This document shows, piece after piece, positions 29,323-37,291 of a stretch of DNA of 39,977 nt. Positions within the stretch are counted from its first letter, which is position 1, and each line of letters starts with the position of its first letter. A program made the position numbers and the translations under genes. The DNA is taken from the IMG/VR virus record IMGVR_UViG_3300010375_000010, positions 1 through 39,977 of that record, one strand, 5' to 3'. The DNA comes from a virus. The notes beneath the pieces were generated by a model that had not been told where the DNA came from, ran no database searches, and saw only the letters and a list, made by a program, of their open reading frames with translations.

Positions 29323-30902
29323 CAGTAGATCGCCCCCCGCAACCGCGGATCGGTATTGCCCAGGTTGTTCAGCGTGAGCGGTGCTACGTACGGGCCGACG
29401 GGCTGGACGGCGGCTACCGGTTGTACGGCCGCGACGGGCTGGGCAGCAGCGACCGGCTGCGTCTGTGGGACCGCCATGCCGCCCGTCTGCGCACTCGCCT
29501 GCGCGGCCTGCGTGGCGGCCACATACGGATGCGGCTGGCCCGTCTGTTGCTGGTGCTGGTCGAAGATATGCGCCAGCATGGCGTAGGCTTGCTGGCCCAT
29601 CGGACTCTGACCGCCCTGCGCGTCCGCCGCCTGCACCAGCCGCGCCGCAGTGTCGTAGACCGCCTGACCGCCACCGAGCTGCGTGGTGAACCCCTGAATA
29701 TCACCTAGCAGCGCCGCGCCCGTACCGGTTGGTAGTCCGACCATCGGCCGTTGGCCGGCCAGATTGAGGGCACTGCCGAGCATGCCCTGGCCAGCGGAGA
29801 CGCGCTGGTTGAGCAGGCCAGCACCCATCGTCCCGGCCGCAGTCTGCGCCTGTCGTTCAGTGCCGTAGACATTGGCCGCTGCCGTCGTCGCCGCAGTCTG
29901 GGCTGTTTGCGCGGCCTCAGCCTTGCGTTGCTCGAGTGCCGCGGCCTCGCTGGTCGTACGTTGCTGGAGCTCCTGGCCGCGCAGCGCGTTCTGTTGCTGC
30001 TGGACCAGGTTGGTCTGCTTCTGCTGCAGTTGATCGAGCGCAAGCTTGTCCTTGGCGAGCTGATTGGCGATGTCCTTATCGGCGTTATCGCGCGCGAACT
30101 TGGCCTGGTCCAGCCCGAGTTGACCTTCTTCGTACTTGATGCGCGCTTCGACTGCAGCCAGTTCGCGTGCCGAGTTGGCGGCTGATGTCGCGGCGTTCTG
30201 GGCCGCGATCTGGTTCTGGACCTCAGCGTTCTTGTTGTTGTTGGAGGCGATGACCCGATTCAGTGCGAGTTGACCTTCGTCGACGCCCAGGCGCTTCTGG
30301 TCGGCTTCCCACTTGGCCAACTCGGCGTTATTGAAATAGCCCTTGCCGGCCTTCTCGTTTGCCTCGGCCTCGGTCTGATCCTTTTGCAGTTGCTGCAGCC
30401 TGAGCTGCGCCGCCGTGTTCTCGGTCTGTGCCGTTTGCGTTTGGGCCTGGGCCGCGGCGATGCGCGCGTTCGTCTCCTCGGGCGTCTGCGTCGGCGGCTT
30501 GATCGAGTCCTCGACGGCCATGATGGCGAAGTTGGCGTTGGGCAGGTCCGCATCGGGCCGAGTGAACTGGGTTGGGCCCTTCTCTTCGGGTGCGTAGATC
30601 GTGGCCACGCGCTGCGCGCCATTCGGCCCGGCCAGCACGACGGTGTACACACCGGGCACCGGCAGCCCGTCGTTGTCCAGTTTGGGCGTCGCGTTGCCCG
30701 TGGCGTTCCAGCCCTCGCCCTGTTGCTTGATCAGGTCCGCGAGCCCGATCTTCTTGGCGGTCGCGGCCGGTACGGCGGGTGTCGGTTGCGCCGTCGCGAA
30801 CGGCTGGCCTGGAGCAGGCTGGGTCGCCGGTTGCCCGGTGTCGGAATCGATCCAGATCATCCGACCGGGGTTCTGGGGATCGGGTCCGACCGTCAGTGGC
30901 AT
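29322..30902 (-). CDS. Coiled-coil virion/ejection protein, 526 aa
   Basis: The N-terminal ~140 residues form a small beta domain (GVYTVVLAGPNGAQRVATIY). Residues ~140-350 are a long Gln/Ala-rich coiled coil (AQAQTQTAQTENTAAQLRLQ, KLALDQLQQKQTNLVQQQQ). Towards the C-terminus a QPVAA repeat occurs four times. Long coiled coils next to a murein-cutting polyvalent protein suggest an internal virion protein that assembles a trans-envelope channel. No tape-measure membrane segments are seen. Confidence 0.55.
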   Translation of the reverse strand: MPLTVGPDPQNPGRMIWIDSDTGQPATQPAPGQPFATAQPTPAVPAATAKKIGLADLIKQQGEGWNATGNATPKLDNDGLPVPGVYTVVLAGPNGAQRVATIYAPEEKGPTQFTRPDADLPNANFAIMAVEDSIKPPTQTPEETNARIAAAQAQTQTAQTENTAAQLRLQQLQKDQTEAEANEKAGKGYFNNAELAKWEADQKRLGVDEGQLALNRVIASNNNKNAEVQNQIAAQNAATSAANSARELAAVEARIKYEEGQLGLDQAKFARDNADKDIANQLAKDKLALDQLQQKQTNLVQQQQNALRGQELQQRTTSEAAALEQRKAEAAQTAQTAATTAAANVYGTERQAQTAAGTMGAGLLNQRVSAGQGMLGSALNLAGQRPMVGLPTGTGAALLGDIQGFTTQLGGGQAVYDTAARLVQAADAQGGQSPMGQQAYAMLAHIFDQHQQQTGQPHPYVAATQAAQASAQTGGMAVPQTQPVAAAQPVAAVQPVAAVQPVGPYVAPLTLNNLGNTDPRLRGAIY

Positions 30903-30907
30903 CTACG

Positions 30908-33900
30908 TCACGCCGCCGCGCCGGGCGCGGTGAAGCCGCCCCCGAGCTCGCCCTGATCGGCCAGTCGGCCAACCACGCGCTCCCCCTGCGCAATGCGCTC
31001 GCGCTGCTCGGTCGCCGGAGTCATCCTTCGCCAGGTGACCGTATTGTGCGCCGTTGCTTGGTTCAATGCACGCGCAATCAGCCGGGCCTTCTGATCGTCG
31101 GACAGCGTGCCCCAGTACGACGACTCCATACGGGCCCCGAGCACGCGCTCGAGCTCCTGGCCGCGCGCCTGCGCGAGTGCTCGCTGTTCGTCCGGTGCAA
31201 GGCGGATCTGCGCCCCCTTGACGGTCACCGACTGCGGGTATGCGCGCGGTGGTCGCAGGGCATAACCCTGTCGATTGAGTCGGTAAATCTCCTGCTCGAT
31301 CGGTGACTGGTTGTACGTCTCGACGCCGAATAGCGTGCCAACTGGACCCTGCCGCTCACGCTGACGTTCGCCACCGGTCGTCGGCTCGATCTGCGCCGGC
31401 AGTGTCTCGGCCAGGTACGGTACGCGCGACTTCCAGCGGTCGACGATTGACTGCGGGAAGTCTTTGCTCACCTCGCGCACGTTGTCATCGATCATCTGCT
31501 CGACCTGGTTGAAGCCGGACGGGATCGAGCGGTCGGTGTAGCTGGCGATCGTCTTGCTGATCTGACCCGTAAAGCCACCCTGGCCAATCGAATTGGCGAG
31601 GTCAAACACGCTGTTCAGGTAGTAGGCGTTCGACATCGTCTTCATCGCCGAATTGACCACGGCGCCGAGGTACTCGCGGTCGCCGGCACCCAGCTTATTG
31701 CCGGTCTTGCGCCACTCGTCCACCGCCGCGGCGGGCATCGCGAGCGGGAGCTGGAAGGCACCCCAGCCCGAGTAGTCGACCCACTGACCATTGATCAACA
31801 CGCTGTTCGGATGGTCGGGATCGTCCGGCCCGCGCACGTTGCCGGCGAAGGTCTGCGTCAGGATGACCGACGACACGACGCTCTGCATGCCCAGCTCGCC
31901 GAGCGCGCGCTGCTGCGCGGCCTTGTCACCGTTGCGGAGGGCCATGCCGAGCTCGCCCAGGCGACGCACCTCGCCCACGCCCGGTATGCGCCCGAGCCCG
32001 ATGTCCCACAGGCGCGCCGGCATGCCCGCGAACGGCACCAGCGCGTCGACCAGGAGTCCGAGGCCCTGCTTGCCATACGCCTTCAGTTGGTCCTGCCACT
32101 GCGGGCTTTGTGCGACTGCGCCGAGCAGCCCATTCTTCCAGCGACTGAACGAATCGGTCTGCGCTGCCCCCTGCGCGCCCATTGTCCCGAAGACACTCGC
32201 GGCACCTTCGCGCTGGCCCGCTTGAAAAATCTTCTGCTGGTTCTGCTGCAGGACCTGCTGAATCTCCTGAGGCGTCTTCGCGCCGGCTTCGTTGACCAGT
32301 CGCTGGGCTTCGGTGGCCATGCCCATATGCGCGCCGAGCACGCGGAAGAAGTCATCGGTGGCGCCCAGGAAGCGGAACACCGGCAGCCACGCCTGGGTGC
32401 GCTGACCGGGCTGGGCCGTGCTGCTGATGCCGCTCTGCCAGGTCTGCGCGAACTCGCGCATGGCGTCAGGGATGCCGTTGATGCCGGCGCGCATCGCCAA
32501 CAGCGCTTGATCACCCTGACCCGCCAATGCCGCTCGAGCGGGTGTGCGGACCAATTCGGCCAACTGGCTGCCGATGTTGGTGACGTGCTGCTTGACGCCG
32601 AACAGCAGGTTCTGCTTGCCGAGGGCGCTGATCAGCTCGGCCGGCGTCATGCGCTGGCCCGCGGTACCGGGGATATTCACCTGCCGTGCGCCGAGAGTCT
32701 GACGGATCTGCTCGAGTTCAGCGAGGCTCGGAGCGCGACCGCTGATCGTGGCGGCGAGCCCACGCGCGCCGGAGATCGCCAGATTGGGGGCCGCAGCGCC
32801 GAGCAAGCCACCGCTCAGGTCGCGACTGACGCGCAGGAAGGGGTTCTGTTTCTCCTCGTCGGTCATCGACGCTTCCTGGCTCCCGACGCCGGCGGCACCG
32901 CCAGCAACGTTCATCGCGAGGCGCGGGTCGATCTGGCCGCCCTGGCGCATGCTGATCGCGTTGCGCAGTTTGCTCACTGATGGTTCGAAGATCGCCGTAC
33001 CTTCGGCGAACGTGGGGCCCCGAATACCGTCAAAGCCGGCCTGTTCGATGATGCGGTTCGCTGCCGTGACGGACAACGGGCGCGGCCCGGTGGTCAGGTA
33101 GTCCCAGATCGCCTGCGGCGAGGTCAGTCGTCCTGTCAGTTGCCCGTCTCGCGTCAACTGGGCCATTCGCTCGAGCGTGCTAGCCCGTTCAGCATCGCGA
33201 GGCCGGATCGCCTGCACTACGGCATCCATCTCGGTCGGGGCCATCGCATCGCGCGCCTGAAGGTCAAACAACTTGAGGTCTTCCGGAACGTCGATTGCGC
33301 GCACGTTCGCGCCAAGTTCGGTGCCGGCTCGGTCACCGTAGTAACCGGTACCCCGCTTCGCGTACAGCCCGGCGTGCTCCGGATCGGGAGTCAGATAATA
33401 GCCCGGCCCAAGCGTGTTCTCGCCCTCGGTGGCGGGCAAGTCAGTCCGCGCAGCGCGAAAGTCTTCCGTTGTGCCGTGGTACATGCGCACCATGTGCTGC
33501 TTGATCGTCGTCGCGGCCTGCATGAGCGCATCAACATTCAGCTCGCCACGCTCGTCGCGCAGGAACTCACCCACTGGCCCACGCGCCAGGTCCCGCGCAA
33601 TGTCCTCCACGCTCGAGCGCGCCCAGCGTGCAACTGCGTTCGTCGCCTCGCGTGTGGCATCCGCGGCTCCCCTGACCACGCGCGGCACGCCCTGTTCGAT
33701 GGCCAGCATCGGACCCAATTGTTGTGACGGTCGGCCGAGCCGACTGAGCTCGGTCAGGCCGGTGCGCAGTGGGCCCTCGCCGAAACGCGCCTCGGCCCCG
33801 ATCGGCACACGTAGATTGACCGCCAACCCGATCACGTCAGCGAGCGAGACATCACCCAGACCAGGCAGCGGCACCGTGGTCTGCAGCCCGCCCGCCTTGA

Positions 33901-35989
33901 GCATGCCCGACACCACGCCGCCGGGATCGGACAGAGCCCCACTGACAGCGCGTGGCGTCGCCCCGCGCACAAGTTGCTCGGCTTCAGGACTCAGTTGCTG
34001 GCCTACAAGTCCAGCCCCGAAGCGAGCGGCCTGGGTGGGCAACCCCTCCGTTTGCTGACGTCGCTGCTCCGCTTCACCTGCCTCGAGCATTGTCCGCAGG
34101 GTCTGCAGGTCCGGTGGCGTGGTGAGCGTGCGGCCCAGGTCCGCGAGCGACTGTCCACCAGTCATCGGCATGGGCTCGTTCGTGAACCGCTGTGCGGCAC
34201 CGGCCAGCACGTTTCCGAATCCTGACGAAACGTCGGGCGCGCGGAAGCCGCTGGTCAGATCGCGCACCGGCTCGGGCAGCATGTCCGCGCCAAACTGCCG
34301 CGGCTGCATGATGTCGGCGAAGGTGCGGCCAATGTCCGCGCGCCGCGCGGCACTGTAGCGGTCGTTCTCAGTGCTAATGGACTGCTGGAGCTGGTCCATT
34401 GCGGCCCGCGCGCGTTCGCTGCTTTCCCGTGCGAGGCGTCCCGTTTCACCCGCGAGCGCTTCGCCTCGAGCGGCGATGTCAGTTCCGGTGCGCAAGAGCC
34501 CTTCGGTCGCGCTCTGGGCCGCGCTCGTGACTGCCGCCTGCCCCTGGCCGAACAGATTGCGGAAATTGTCACCGGCTCGCTCTGGTGAGACGCTGCGCTG
34601 GCCGTTGGCCTGGATCGCCGTGGCCAGGTCCGGCCCGCGGCGCCCCTGCTGCAGTGCGGACAGGATCGCCTGACCCAGGTAGCCCGGTTTGTCCGGCGTG
34701 CCGAGCGCCCAGCGGACCGCCGCGAGCGGGTTCTGCTCGATCCACTGCTTGGCCTGCTCGATGCCCATGCCCAGGTCGCGCGCGAAGTTATCGAGCTGGC
34801 CTGGCTGGCCAGGACCACCGCTGTAGAACTGCAGCGGGCCCGCAGACTGACCGTTATCGCCGCGCGCGTTGTTCAGCCCGCCCTCAGTGATCAGCACCGA
34901 CTGCACGGCTTTGACGGCATCGTCGCCGAACGCGCGGGCCATATCGCCAGCCCCGCTCAGGATCTGCTGCGCACGGTCGCTCAGATTGCCCTGCGGGCCC
35001 CCGCCACTGAGCTCGGCGGTGGTTCGGGTCACCGAACCTGGCTGTGCGGTGGTCCGCGCGACAGTTGGTCCCTGTGCTCCCGCCACGTACGGCCGAGGAT
35101 CGATGAGCTGGTCGAGCGGATCGCCGGTCGCGGCGTTCTTGCGCACCTCGTAGTGCAAGTGCGGCGAGCCTTCGGTCCCGCTCTCGCCCATCTGGGCGAT
35201 CGGCTGGCCACGCGCGACCACGTCGCCGACCTTCAGGCCCGGTGCGGTGCCGGCCAGGTGCATGTACGCGTGCGTCAGCCCCTGGTCGTCCTGCACATAG
35301 ACCATCAGCCCGCCGGCACCCGAGTCGCGACTGATGTTGGTCACGGTGCCAGGTGCGAACGCCTCGACCGGTGTGCCGATCCCGCCACCACCGCGCGGGG
35401 TCAGGTCAACGCCGCGGTGAGGTGTGCCCGTCCGATAGTTGCCGGTGTAGGTCTGTCCAAAGTCGAACTGCGTCTGCCACTTGTCTGCGCCACTCGCCAC
35501 GCCCGCGGTCCCGCCCGCCGCGGTCGGCTCCTCGTCGGGATGCTGGCTCGGTGCTTGCGTTAGTGGTGCTGGCCCTACCGGGAGCGCGCCAGCCAATGGG
35601 GGCTGGTTGCGCTCCTGGAGCCACTGGTCGAACGCGCTCGAGCGCTGCTGCGCCTCAGGCGTGGTCGGCACCTCAGCGGCCGCAGGTGCACTCGGCTGTG
35701 GGGCGACCTGTGGCACGGCCGGCGGCTGGACGATTGGCTGAGTAGGGGTCGGCGGGGCAGTCTGGGGTGGGGTCCTGGTGGCGAGCCAATCATCAAACGC
35801 CCGCGCGCGCTGGGCGACCTCTTCGGGCGCGGCCTGGACCGCCTGCTGCACCGTGGTTGCGGCAGTCTGCGCGGTTTGCTGCGCAGCTTGTGCCGCGCGT
35901 TCAGCCTCGCGTTTACGCTGCTCGAGCCAGTCGTCGAAGACGCTCTTGCGCGCCTCAACCGCATCTTGCTCGAGCAGAAACCCGACCAT
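30908..35989 (-). CDS. Giant polyvalent virion protein: M23 peptidase, lysozyme-like, ADP-ribosyltransferase-like
   Basis: 1693 aa. Three FD(D/Q)WL repeats at ~18, 65 and 120. Residues ~170-300 form an M23 endopeptidase: HRGVD (191-195), THAYMHL (240-245), HLH (278-280). Residues ~350-470 look lysozyme/transglycosylase-like (LITEGGLNNARGDNGQSAG, Glu 369; RWALGTPDKPGYL). Residues ~833-1010 resemble an ADP-ribosyltransferase: MYHGT (836-840), GPGYYLTPDPEHAGLYAKR (861-879), EGTAIFEPS (996-1004). The last ~650 residues are helical with GA-rich, possibly membrane-active stretches. Likely injected with DNA, cutting the wall and perhaps modifying host targets. Confidence 0.75.
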   Translation of the reverse strand: MVGFLLEQDAVEARKSVFDDWLEQRKREAERAAQAAQQTAQTAATTVQQAVQAAPEEVAQRARAFDDWLATRTPPQTAPPTPTQPIVQPPAVPQVAPQPSAPAAAEVPTTPEAQQRSSAFDQWLQERNQPPLAGALPVGPAPLTQAPSQHPDEEPTAAGGTAGVASGADKWQTQFDFGQTYTGNYRTGTPHRGVDLTPRGGGGIGTPVEAFAPGTVTNISRDSGAGGLMVYVQDDQGLTHAYMHLAGTAPGLKVGDVVARGQPIAQMGESGTEGSPHLHYEVRKNAATGDPLDQLIDPRPYVAGAQGPTVARTTAQPGSVTRTTAELSGGGPQGNLSDRAQQILSGAGDMARAFGDDAVKAVQSVLITEGGLNNARGDNGQSAGPLQFYSGGPGQPGQLDNFARDLGMGIEQAKQWIEQNPLAAVRWALGTPDKPGYLGQAILSALQQGRRGPDLATAIQANGQRSVSPERAGDNFRNLFGQGQAAVTSAAQSATEGLLRTGTDIAARGEALAGETGRLARESSERARAAMDQLQQSISTENDRYSAARRADIGRTFADIMQPRQFGADMLPEPVRDLTSGFRAPDVSSGFGNVLAGAAQRFTNEPMPMTGGQSLADLGRTLTTPPDLQTLRTMLEAGEAEQRRQQTEGLPTQAARFGAGLVGQQLSPEAEQLVRGATPRAVSGALSDPGGVVSGMLKAGGLQTTVPLPGLGDVSLADVIGLAVNLRVPIGAEARFGEGPLRTGLTELSRLGRPSQQLGPMLAIEQGVPRVVRGAADATREATNAVARWARSSVEDIARDLARGPVGEFLRDERGELNVDALMQAATTIKQHMVRMYHGTTEDFRAARTDLPATEGENTLGPGYYLTPDPEHAGLYAKRGTGYYGDRAGTELGANVRAIDVPEDLKLFDLQARDAMAPTEMDAVVQAIRPRDAERASTLERMAQLTRDGQLTGRLTSPQAIWDYLTTGPRPLSVTAANRIIEQAGFDGIRGPTFAEGTAIFEPSVSKLRNAISMRQGGQIDPRLAMNVAGGAAGVGSQEASMTDEEKQNPFLRVSRDLSGGLLGAAAPNLAISGARGLAATISGRAPSLAELEQIRQTLGARQVNIPGTAGQRMTPAELISALGKQNLLFGVKQHVTNIGSQLAELVRTPARAALAGQGDQALLAMRAGINGIPDAMREFAQTWQSGISSTAQPGQRTQAWLPVFRFLGATDDFFRVLGAHMGMATEAQRLVNEAGAKTPQEIQQVLQQNQQKIFQAGQREGAASVFGTMGAQGAAQTDSFSRWKNGLLGAVAQSPQWQDQLKAYGKQGLGLLVDALVPFAGMPARLWDIGLGRIPGVGEVRRLGELGMALRNGDKAAQQRALGELGMQSVVSSVILTQTFAGNVRGPDDPDHPNSVLINGQWVDYSGWGAFQLPLAMPAAAVDEWRKTGNKLGAGDREYLGAVVNSAMKTMSNAYYLNSVFDLANSIGQGGFTGQISKTIASYTDRSIPSGFNQVEQMIDDNVREVSKDFPQSIVDRWKSRVPYLAETLPAQIEPTTGGERQRERQGPVGTLFGVETYNQSPIEQEIYRLNRQGYALRPPRAYPQSVTVKGAQIRLAPDEQRALAQARGQELERVLGARMESSYWGTLSDDQKARLIARALNQATAHNTVTWRRMTPATEQRERIAQGERVVGRLADQGELGGGFTAPGAAA

Positions 35990-36014
35990 TACCTGCTCAC
36001 TCGCTCACATGCGC

Positions 36015-36020
36015 TATAAC
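36015..36020 (+). promoter_or_regulatory. Candidate -10 of the plus-strand two-gene islet
   Basis: TATAAC on the plus strand, five of six consensus bases, about 70 nt before the ATG at 36089. The -35 region is poor. It is the only promoter-like element in the 99-bp gap (35990-36088), which otherwise holds just the ribosome site. Confidence 0.35.
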
Positions 36021-36088
36021 CGCGCGCAGAAATGGCCCCGCGCCGCGCGAACGGCCGGGACCACGGCACCACAAGAGGAGTCCCTGCG

Positions 36089-36319
36089 ATGCATCTCAAG
36101 TTTACCGTCTGGATGGCACTAGGTCTGGCCATCATCGTCACTCTGCTCTTGCGCCTGATCGGCATGGGCTTCGATCTGACGGGCATCTTCGGCGCGATGC
36201 TGCGCGCCGGTGGAACCGGTCAAGCGGACTTCGGCGGCTGGCTGTTGGCGGTGCTCCTCTGGTGGGCAGCCATCTACGCCATCGGTCGCTTCGTCCGATT
36301 GCGGAGTAAGACCCAGTGA
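36089..36319 (+). CDS. Two-span membrane protein, 76 aa (moron)
   Basis: MHLKFTVWMALGLAIIVTLL starts the first membrane helix; FGGWLLAVLLWWAAIYAIG is the second; a basic RFVRLRSKTQ ends it. An AGAGGAG site precedes the ATG. Plus-strand orientation inside a minus-strand operon, its own ribosome site and a candidate promoter mark it as an inserted moron. Small membrane proteins of this kind often block superinfection, but no specific family was recognised. Confidence 0.65.
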   Translation: MHLKFTVWMALGLAIIVTLLLRLIGMGFDLTGIFGAMLRAGGTGQADFGGWLLAVLLWWAAIYAIGRFVRLRSKTQ

Positions 36320-36543
36320 AGCGGGTCATGGTCGGCGTCGCGGCGGGCTTCACGGTGGCCGTCTTCGCGTGGCTGCTATTCGTCAAGGTCGGCCCGTTTC
36401 ATCGGTACTACTACGTGAACAGCCTGCCCGGTTGGAACACGAGCGTCGGCGCGAACTCGATGAAGTACGACACCGCGCTCGGCCAGGGCTGCGAATTGAT
36501 GAGCTCGCAGACCTTGCGCTGCCCGTTCTGGGTCTCCTTGTAG
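36316..36543 (+). CDS. Membrane-anchored/exported small protein, 75 aa (moron)
   Basis: KRVMVGVAAGFTVAVFAWLLF is a signal anchor or signal peptide. The remainder (GPFHRYYYVNSLPGWNTSVG ... GQGCELMSSQTLRCPFWVSL) is outside the membrane, with two Cys that could form a disulfide. GTG start overlaps the previous stop (GTGA). Its stop touches the opposing gene. Together with the previous gene it is a candidate prophage-expressed surface function. Confidence 0.65.
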   Translation: MKRVMVGVAAGFTVAVFAWLLFVKVGPFHRYYYVNSLPGWNTSVGANSMKYDTALGQGCELMSSQTLRCPFWVSL

Positions 36544-37029
36544 TCACACCAGCCCCGGCACGGTCGGCATGACTGGCGGACCCGGAGGTGCCACCGGCCC
36601 CGGCATACCGGGGGGTACACCGGGTGCAACGGGTGGTAAGGACGATGCGAATGGGGCCGGTGGCGGCATCATCATAGGCTGCGTCGGCGCCGGCGGCACG
36701 GGCATGGCCGCTGGCTGCGGTAAGGCTGGTGGTCCAGGCGGGACTTCCTCGGGCAGCATCACCCCGATCCGCCGCGCGACCTTCACGAACTGCTCGGGAT
36801 CCCGTTGCGCCTCGCCGACCAGCCACTTGCGATCGCCCGACTGGTACGCCGCCTTGTAGCGCGCGTCGATCACGTCGTCGTCCAAGCGCTGCATGTCGGG
36901 CATGTTGCCCGGCTTGCCGAAGACCGCGGTCGCGAGGTGCTGGGCGTCCGTATTGACTTCGCGCGTGATCTCCTCCTGGAGCCGCTGCACCTCGCCCGAC
37001 GGGCCCGTGCTGACCTTCGCGTACGCCAT
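36544..37029 (-). CDS. Virion protein with Pro-rich tail, 161 aa
   Basis: The first ~95 residues are helical (EVQRLQEEITREVNTDAQHL, QFVKVARRIGVMLPEE), and the rest is a long Pro/Met-rich low-complexity tail. Position between the portal group and the polyvalent protein suggests a virion component or ejection accessory. ATGA overlap upstream. Not recognised. Confidence 0.55.
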   Translation of the reverse strand: MAYAKVSTGPSGEVQRLQEEITREVNTDAQHLATAVFGKPGNMPDMQRLDDDVIDARYKAAYQSGDRKWLVGEAQRDPEQFVKVARRIGVMLPEEVPPGPPALPQPAAMPVPPAPTQPMMMPPPAPFASSLPPVAPGVPPGMPGPVAPPGPPVMPTVPGLV

Positions 37030-37178
37030 CAGAGTGGGGTTGGCTCGCCTCCCTGCGCCAGTTCGACCTTGTGCTCGAGCTCGTCCACCCGCCGCTCGAG
37101 TTGGCCGATGCGCTCGAGCAGCGCCGTGGTTGTCGTCGGCGGCGGCGGTAGGTCCTCAGCCTGTTCCTGTTCGGTCAT
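37029..37178 (-). CDS. Coiled-coil peptide, 49 aa
   Basis: MTEQEQAEDLPPPPTTTT followed by a perfect heptad helix (ALLERIGQLERRVDELEHKV). AGGAGG lies upstream of the ATG, which overlaps the previous stop; its own stop overlaps the next start. Small enough to be missed by length filters. Probably a trimeric or dimeric virion accessory. Confidence 0.6.
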   Translation of the reverse strand: MTEQEQAEDLPPPPTTTTALLERIGQLERRVDELEHKVELAQGGEPTPL

Positions 37179-37291
37179 CGCGCCCTCCTGCGCTCAAAGT
37201 CAGAACAGCAGTACCCGCCGGCGATCCCGGCGAGGACCACGAACCAGTAGTAGAAGCGCGAGTGGCGGAGCTGCGGCCGGACCAGTCTCAC
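37175..37291 (-). CDS. Single-span membrane peptide, 38 aa
   Basis: RLVRPQLRHSRFYYWFVVL, then AGIAGGYCCSDFERRRAR. GTG overlaps the portal stop (GTGA), and its stop overlaps the next ATG. The basic ends flank a short hydrophobic core with two Cys. Function unknown; tight coupling supports it being real. Confidence 0.5.
   Translation of the reverse strand: MRLVRPQLRHSRFYYWFVVLAGIAGGYCCSDFERRRAR

Noticed and set aside
30908-35989. Tape-measure protein reading of the 1693-aa gene
   Set aside because: Length would suit it, but the peptidase, lysozyme-like and ART-like domains and the lack of tail-tube genes favour a podovirus-type ejection/polyvalent protein.
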